This document shows positions 58,758 to 64,000 of a DNA stretch of 64,000 nucleotides, in pieces. The position numbers and the translations under genes were made by a program. The notes below the pieces were generated by a model, which was given only the letters and a program-made list of their open reading frames with translations, did not search any database and had not been told where the DNA came from. Origin of the DNA: Botryotinia globosa (lineage: Eukaryota; Ascomycota; Leotiomycetes; Helotiales; Sclerotiniaceae); assembly GCA_014898425.1 (NCBI GenBank), contig RCSZ01000015.1, positions 806,001 through 870,000 of the forward strand, written 5' to 3'. The stretch's first letter is position 1. Every line of letters starts with the position of its first letter.

Positions 58758-60417
58758 ATCAGTGCTGCGTAATGAAGTATGTGAGAGAAGGTGGAAGAGA
58801 AGGTGGAAGAGGGGGTGTCAGAGAAAGATAAAAGAGTACAGCTCCCATTCCATTGGACTTATATCATAAAGACGACTCATGCTGTGCCGTGGTCACACAT
58901 GCATAGCTTATGGTTGCCTAAAAAGAATCAACGAGTTGAACTGAAGATTGCTCAGGACTCAGGACATGAGTTCTATCTCCAACAACTCACTGACTTGACT
59001 TATTCATGTTGAAGAACTGAATTCAATTCAACATTTTCAAACAACTTGCCCCGTCTATGGGTTGTAAAGTTAACAAGTAGCATTGGGAGTTGCTCGTGAT
59101 CATGTCGTCACCTGACTGAGCTATCTTCATAAAATGTTACTCTCCAATTATATTTCGAGATTCAAGTGTTTCCTCATGATAATTATGAAACCCAATCATA
59201 GACTAATAAGTACCTATGTAATCCTTCATCGAGTAATATGGATTTACATATTTTTAGATACTAGCGTGGCTTGATGTATTGATATTAACCGGAATCACGA
59301 TGAAGTTTTTTCTGATGCACAGCACCTTCTAACCCAACGCTCGTTCTTTAGCTACCTACCCCTCAATCCGTACACCCACCAACGAGAGGAAACACAACCG
59401 CATCAAGCGCTGATGAACTGATAAGAAATCCCTTCATCGATAAGAAATGCCAAGTCATGGATCGGCATGTATGGGACCACACGGTCCGTCTTCAAAGTTC
59501 ACTCCTCATGCAATCTGGAGAAAAACACTAGGAAGGAAAAAGTGAAAGCGCGCATATTATATTCCAAAAGAAACTCCCCAATACTAGGTCGGAATAGGAA
59601 AACAGTGCTGTGATTCGAATTGGGACAGAAAATCATTCTAGCAACCTGATCCTCTTGACGTCTAGGTATCTTTATAGCCAATTCTTCTCAATACGAGTCC
59701 CCATCAAAGACTAGTGGACTAATAGATAGACAGTGCAGACTTGCAGTGCAGCTAAACACGCCCAGCTTTTTTCTCCTGCATATACCTAGATATTTAGCTA
59801 GGTGCTGGGTAGCTTGGGCAGCACCTGCCACCCTCATAAATAGTGCTCAGTGCGTAGTGTATCCATGTGCCTGAACAGCGTTGAATAGACCGTTACACTA
59901 ATTTTGAAGCCAAAAATGCAATTATGACCTGATTCTTATTCAATAGCGTCTCATGGCGTGAATAGAGGATGGGTAGAGGAATTGGAGATCATCTAAATCA
60001 CATGCTAAACATGTGGTACAGTGATTGAAGGAATGAGATAACAATAGATCAAGATCAAGATCAAGATCAAAACTATATACGTAGAATCAAATCAAGTGAC
60101 ATTTTTTGGCCCTTGTGTAGACACTCAATGTGTATTTAGCGTCTTAGGGCTACCTACGCCGCTCCAGCGCCGGCAGTTCAGATCATCCGTTGCTGATTGA
60201 AGTTTGGATACTGAATTGGATTGGGTTACTGAGGCGTTGCATATCAAATTAAGGAAACAACGTGTTGTCCTCGCGTTGAGCATGAATATCTATCACATTG
60301 ATAGATTTTTCTCTCTCTTGGAAGAAGCCTCGGTCAATATCGGCCATATATGAATTCTAGCATGTTCCTTGTACTAGACACACTAGATATAGTAGCCAAT
60401 GTAGAGTTTTCCATGCT

Positions 60418-60683
60418 CTGTAGACTGTAGACTGTAGACTGTAGACTGTAGACTGTAGACTGTAGACTGTAGACTGTAGACTGTAGACTGTAGACTGTAG
60501 ACTGTAGACTGTAGACTGTAGACTGTAGACTATAGATTGTAGATTGTAGATTGTAGACTGTAGACTGTAGACTGTAGACTGTAGATTGTAGATTGTAGAC
60601 TGTAGACTGTAGACTGTAGACTGTAGACTGTAGACTGTAGACTGTAGACTGTAGACTGTAGACTGTAGACTGTAGACTGTAGG
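60418..60683. repeat. CTGTAGA heptamer tandem array (about 38 copies)
   Basis: About 266 bp of the 7-base unit CTGTAGA, with a central cluster of variants (CTATAGA, TTGTAGA) showing C/T and G/A changes. Because 7 is not a multiple of 3, each reading frame of a strand cycles through the same series of seven codons. On the minus strand this gives a Leu-Gln-Ser-Thr-Val-Tyr-Ser heptapeptide in every frame. The resulting open frames are artefacts of the repeat. Confidence 0.92.
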
Positions 60684-60926
60684 CTGTGGAATCTGTATTG
60701 GATAGGGTTTCGAAGGGTTTCATCGTTTTGTAAATTGTTACTGATGAAGGGGCTACTTCGGTTCCGGGTCAATTTGTTAGTACTCGAGTAGGGCCCTCAC
60801 TTTGATACTACTATCTAATGCCTTCTCTTCTTACTGTGAAAACAAGACGGATAGTTTTGAATCATGTAACAAATGGTTCCTATGTATCTAATGATGATAT
60901 TGATCTGTATTTATCAGTTAACATAC

Positions 60927-60965
60927 TCGGTTCTCTCGGTTCTCTCGGTTCTCTCGGTTCTCTCT
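60927..60965. repeat. GGTTCTCTC nonamer repeat
   Basis: About four tandem copies of the 9-base unit GGTTCTCTC. Confidence 0.8.
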
Positions 60966-61404
60966 CTGACCTTAAAATTCCTTTCACATCTGACAGACCA
61001 ATTTTTATGCCATCGTGGCACAGTCAAATTCTCTCGGTTCTGTTCTGTAAGTTGATCACCTAATGAATGTATCACTTTAAAGGGTCTAGATTGATCGAAA
61101 TATCAAGGTAGCCGCTAAATTCACCCTATGGAACTTTCCCTCCAGGGTTTTTTTTTCTTTCTATTTTTCTATCCGTTTCTCAAAGGGAGGGGGGACTTTA
61201 AAATTCAACATACGGATGTTAATCGGGAAAATCTATCATGATCAATAATATCCATTCTTGCCCACTTGCAAAGAGAGAAAAGAGTAAAAGAGGAGAAGAG
61301 AAATCTCCCAATGTGAACCAAAGAGAATCGAAAGAATTCAAAGTATTTCGAGTATTCGACAGGCAGCAAAAGAGAAAGGTTTCGGTTTCGAGGAGCTTTC
61401 AACC

Positions 61405-61537
61405 TCATTCATTCATTCATTCATTCATTCATTCATTCAGTCATCCATACATACATCCATACACACACACATACACATACACACATACACACACATATAT
61501 GCCATCTATCCATCCATCCATCCCTCCATCCATTCAT
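61405..61537. repeat. Compound microsatellite (CATT, CA, CATC units)
   Basis: A run of about eight CATT units, then CATACA/CA-rich DNA, then CATC units. It lies about 550-650 bp upstream of the kinase start. Confidence 0.85.
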
Positions 61538-62078
61538 TGTTTGAATGCGTCTTCTTTTCACACTGCATTGAAGCTATAGCTTCAAAATCATTTCAATTCC
61601 CATTCATCTAAGGCTTATCATCTAAATCAATCGTTCATTTAGCTTGCAAACACTTGATATTATTGATTCTGACTATTCGTCGCCTCAAGAAACTTTGTTC
61701 TTCTTGTCATCTTTCTTTAATCCATTTCATATCTCCCAACTCTATCGAAACAGATTCTAGGAATAATCAATAGCAGTATATCACTCCTCATCGTTACTCA
61801 CTCATTACCTCCACCAACCACCCACATTCACTCTTCGCTTCAAAGATCTCCCATACATAGGTACACCTACTGCCTCCACCGAAACCTCTACCCAACCGAA
61901 CGCCTACCAATATGTTAAGATCCTAGCAGTTTTATCTCAAGACCACCAACACCCACAAAGATTCACTGCCGAAATACTTCCTTGTCGATTTTACATTGGG
62001 CATCGGCAAAGGAAGTGACTCTTCTTCATCTTTGTGCTCATGGACGTGCGGAATTTCTGAAAAATACATAAACATTCG

Positions 62079-64000
62079 ATGTCACCCAGGTCAAGGAAGG
62101 CCCAAAAACTTATGCTGTCTGATTCACCAACCCATACACAGTCTCCTTTACGAGACGCCGAATATTGCCAATCAAGCGCCAATGAGGAAGATCTACTTGA
62201 TTCTGAATCCGATACTTCAGGAGAATATGAAGAACTCGATACAATAGGTCTCACGGACTTTCTAAATTTCGACCCTAAACCTACTCTGATATTTGATCTT
62301 TTGCGCCATAATGCATTCGGAGATAATTTGGAACCGAAATACATGAACAAAGCTTTCCAGTCCAATATTCTCCTCACGAGTACCATATCTCAAAACTCTG
62401 AAGGACAGACTTCTCCAACACTTCATTCTGGGGGACCTGCCTCTACAACCTTCAGATCTCTAATCAAGGACTTCGTCCAGAAACAAACCAGTGAAGATTA
62501 TGCAGGCCAATCGTTCTCATACAATGGGTTTCTCTGGTCTGGATACAGAATCCGGAAGAGATGGGTTTTAATTTGTGGTAACAAAATTGATATTGAGTTG
62601 AGAGATCTTATATTTAGTAATTACGCTCACAGCCAAAGAGGAACTTTAAGCACCACCTTCTCCGACAAGACAATTGCAGCATTGAAAGATGTCCAAGTGT
62701 CAAATTTAAACAGTCCGGCAAGTGGCGTACAAAATCAAAATGAAGATATCATTATGAGTGAGATGGTCGAGGGACCATCCTCAGATTGGGTTACCGAGTC
62801 TCCAGTTGCAGATTGGACAATTGAGCGTCCCGAAGGGTATCTCTCTGACCACATCGTCTTCACTCGAGGTGTGGACTGGTCTTCGACACCTTTAGGTCCC
62901 ATGAACAGCTGGTCACCCGAATTCCGCCAGATCGTGAACATGGTGATGGCCAATCCCCACCCCGCTGCCATTTTCTGGGGTGAAGAGTTGACCGTATTGT
63001 ACAATCAAACTTACGCGGAGACTGTAGCTGGTCAGAAGCATCCACGTTTAATGGGGACAGGCGCTCGAGGTCCTTTCGCAGAGATTTGGGAGGAGGTTGG
63101 CGAGATTTTCAACGAGTGCAGACAGACAGGGAGAGGAATCGCCATGACCGATCAAATGTTACCTCTAGAGCGTCGAGGATTTGTCGAGGAAACTTTTTAC
63201 TCCTGGACCTTGACACCCATCTGGAAAGCCGGCCCTAGCCCCGAGCTCCTGGGCGTTTACAATGCATCTTTCGAGACTACCCAAAAGGTGGTGAGCAATC
63301 GAAGGATGAGAACACTCTTGAAAGTCGGCGAAGAAACAGCTCTTGCTCAATCTGTGTCGGATTTCTGGAAATTGATGCTTGGCGGTCTTGCCGAGAACGA
63401 ATATGACTTTCCATTTGTTTTGCTTTACTCGGTCCTCGATGATATTGAGAATGATGCAACATCGTCGAGAGGTTCGATTTCTTCTGATAGTTCTACGAGT
63501 ATCAAGTCGGTTATTTTAGAAGGCTCGTTGGGTGTTCCAGAAGGACATATAAGCGCTCAAAGCAGACTCGATCTAAAAAGACATCTGGGAGGATATGTGC
63601 CAGCCTTGAGAGAGGCCATGAAAACACGTCAACCAACTTCGATATCACTTTCGGACAGTATGCTTCCTGTCGGCTTGACACGAGGATATAATTGGAGAGG
63701 GTTCGGCGAGCCGTCTCGAGAAGCTGTGGTATTGCCACTGAGACCAACCAACGCTGAAAATACTTTGGGCTTTCTAGTTATTGGTGTGAATCCCAGGAGA
63801 CCGTATGATGCCGATTACGAATCTTTCGTCAAAATCTTGAACAGACAATTAGCGAATTCCCTAGCCTCAGTCACACTTTTTCAGGACGAGATTCGACGTG
63901 GTACTGATGCTGCAGAAATCGCTGCTGCTGAGCGCATGAAACTTTCTGAAGAGTTAGCTTTTCAGAAAGGAAGATTGCAACGTATCGCCGAAGTTTCGCC
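62079..64000 (+). CDS. Sensor (probably hybrid) histidine kinase, N-terminal part
   Basis: The frame is open from ATG 62079 (in-frame stop TGA just upstream at 62058) to the window end, 640 codons; the gene continues beyond. A second Met at 62112 is possible. The first ~230 residues are acidic then mixed, with no known domain (LTDFLNFDPKPTLIFDLLRH, WSGYRIRKRWVLICGNKIDI). A PAS-like domain follows: GVDWSSTPLGPMNSWSPEF, AAIFWGEELTVLYNQTYAET, GFVEETFYSWTLTPIW. This order is characteristic of fungal sensor kinases. A GAF-like region follows (VSDFWKLMLGGLAENEYDFP). The visible end (AERMKLSEELAFQKGRLQRI, AEVSP) looks like a coiled linker into a second PAS domain. HisKA, ATPase and receiver domains are expected outside the window. 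Confidence 0.85.
   Translation, partial: MSPRSRKAQKLMLSDSPTHTQSPLRDAEYCQSSANEEDLLDSESDTSGEYEELDTIGLTDFLNFDPKPTLIFDLLRHNAFGDNLEPKYMNKAFQSNILLTSTISQNSEGQTSPTLHSGGPASTTFRSLIKDFVQKQTSEDYAGQSFSYNGFLWSGYRIRKRWVLICGNKIDIELRDLIFSNYAHSQRGTLSTTFSDKTIAALKDVQVSNLNSPASGVQNQNEDIIMSEMVEGPSSDWVTESPVADWTIERPEGYLSDHIVFTRGVDWSSTPLGPMNSWSPEFRQIVNMVMANPHPAAIFWGEELTVLYNQTYAETVAGQKHPRLMGTGARGPFAEIWEEVGEIFNECRQTGRGIAMTDQMLPLERRGFVEETFYSWTLTPIWKAGPSPELLGVYNASFETTQKVVSNRRMRTLLKVGEETALAQSVSDFWKLMLGGLAENEYDFPFVLLYSVLDDIENDATSSRGSISSDSSTSIKSVILEGSLGVPEGHISAQSRLDLKRHLGGYVPALREAMKTRQPTSISLSDSMLPVGLTRGYNWRGFGEPSREAVVLPLRPTNAENTLGFLVIGVNPRRPYDADYESFVKILNRQLANSLASVTLFQDEIRRGTDAAEIAAAERMKLSEELAFQKGRLQRIAEVS

Larger units (their letters stand above)
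58758..62078. other. Large intergenic region upstream of the histidine kinase
   Basis: 3.3 kb without a supportable gene. It contains the heptamer array (60418-60683), a GATCAA hexamer run (60048-60070), a GGTTCTCTC nonamer run (60927-60965) and a compound microsatellite (61405-61537). The last several hundred bases are C/T-rich and probably form a long 5' leader for the kinase. Confidence 0.5.

Noticed and set aside
60418..60683. CRISPR array
   Set aside because: Units are 7 bases and contiguous, without spacers, in a eukaryotic genome.
60334..60772. 129- and 80-codon minus-strand frames
   Set aside because: They are read from the CTGTAGA array; every frame of that strand gives the same peptide, so openness is not evidence of coding.

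Overview
The window is nuclear DNA of a filamentous ascomycete. Genes are split by short introns of about 48-70 nt with GTAAGT/GTATGT-like donors. The gene set is fungal: Pkc1, Erg8, a mitochondrial PPR protein, a secretory lipase, an exo-polygalacturonase and a hybrid histidine kinase. Intergenic DNA is AT-rich and contains decayed DNA transposons. The secreted pectin-degrading enzyme, base composition and intron style fit a plant-associated Leotiomycete such as Botrytis or Sclerotinia. That placement is an inference; no sequence search was run.

0-15.9 kb is dense and mostly housekeeping: the 3' part of an MFS transporter, a mitochondrial acyl-CoA dehydrogenase, protein kinase C (7 exons, about 1166 aa), then prolyl-tRNA synthetase (-) diverging from CCT subunit alpha (+) over a 333-bp shared promoter, and the Rieske protein of complex III (-, 4 exons). 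16.7-21.3 kb holds two secreted enzymes in divergent orientation, a berberine-bridge-type FAD oxidase and a secretory lipase. They are followed by a small His/Ser-rich gene whose conserved-looking tail lies in another frame.

22.2-31.4 kb is accessory and gene-poor. It contains a 396-bp MITE, one cytochrome P450 gene (5 exons) and a 1.32-kb AT-rich transposon relic with GC-rich terminal repeats. 31.4-36.9 kb carries two tandem paralogues of the GEN1/Yen1 (XPG-type) Holliday-junction resolvase family with matching intron positions. Both keep the catalytic acidic residues and have unrelated C-terminal tails.

38-44.7 kb has a 1178-aa mitochondrial PPR protein (-) and phosphomevalonate kinase (+) in divergent orientation. 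45-47.8 kb is another repeat island, with an 816-bp element that is almost entirely one palindrome and a smaller inverted-repeat element. 48-58.8 kb carries an Arc1/EMAP-II-type tRNA-binding protein, a conserved hypothetical protein, a pyridoxamine-phosphate-oxidase-like flavoprotein, the exo-polygalacturonase and an F-box-like protein. 58.8-62 kb is non-coding with a 38-copy heptamer array. The window ends inside a PAS-containing sensor histidine kinase.

The genes do not form one pathway. Functional themes are mitochondrial respiration and catabolism (acyl-CoA dehydrogenase, Rieske, PPR), translation (ProRS, Arc1-like), isoprenoid synthesis (Erg8), cell-wall and stress signalling (Pkc1, histidine kinase) and extracellular degradation (lipase, polygalacturonase, FAD oxidase). 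The items most worth following up are the tandem GEN1-like pair, the palindromic element and the frame-shifted small gene. Exon joins were set by eye from splice consensus, reading phase and protein continuity, without transcript evidence.
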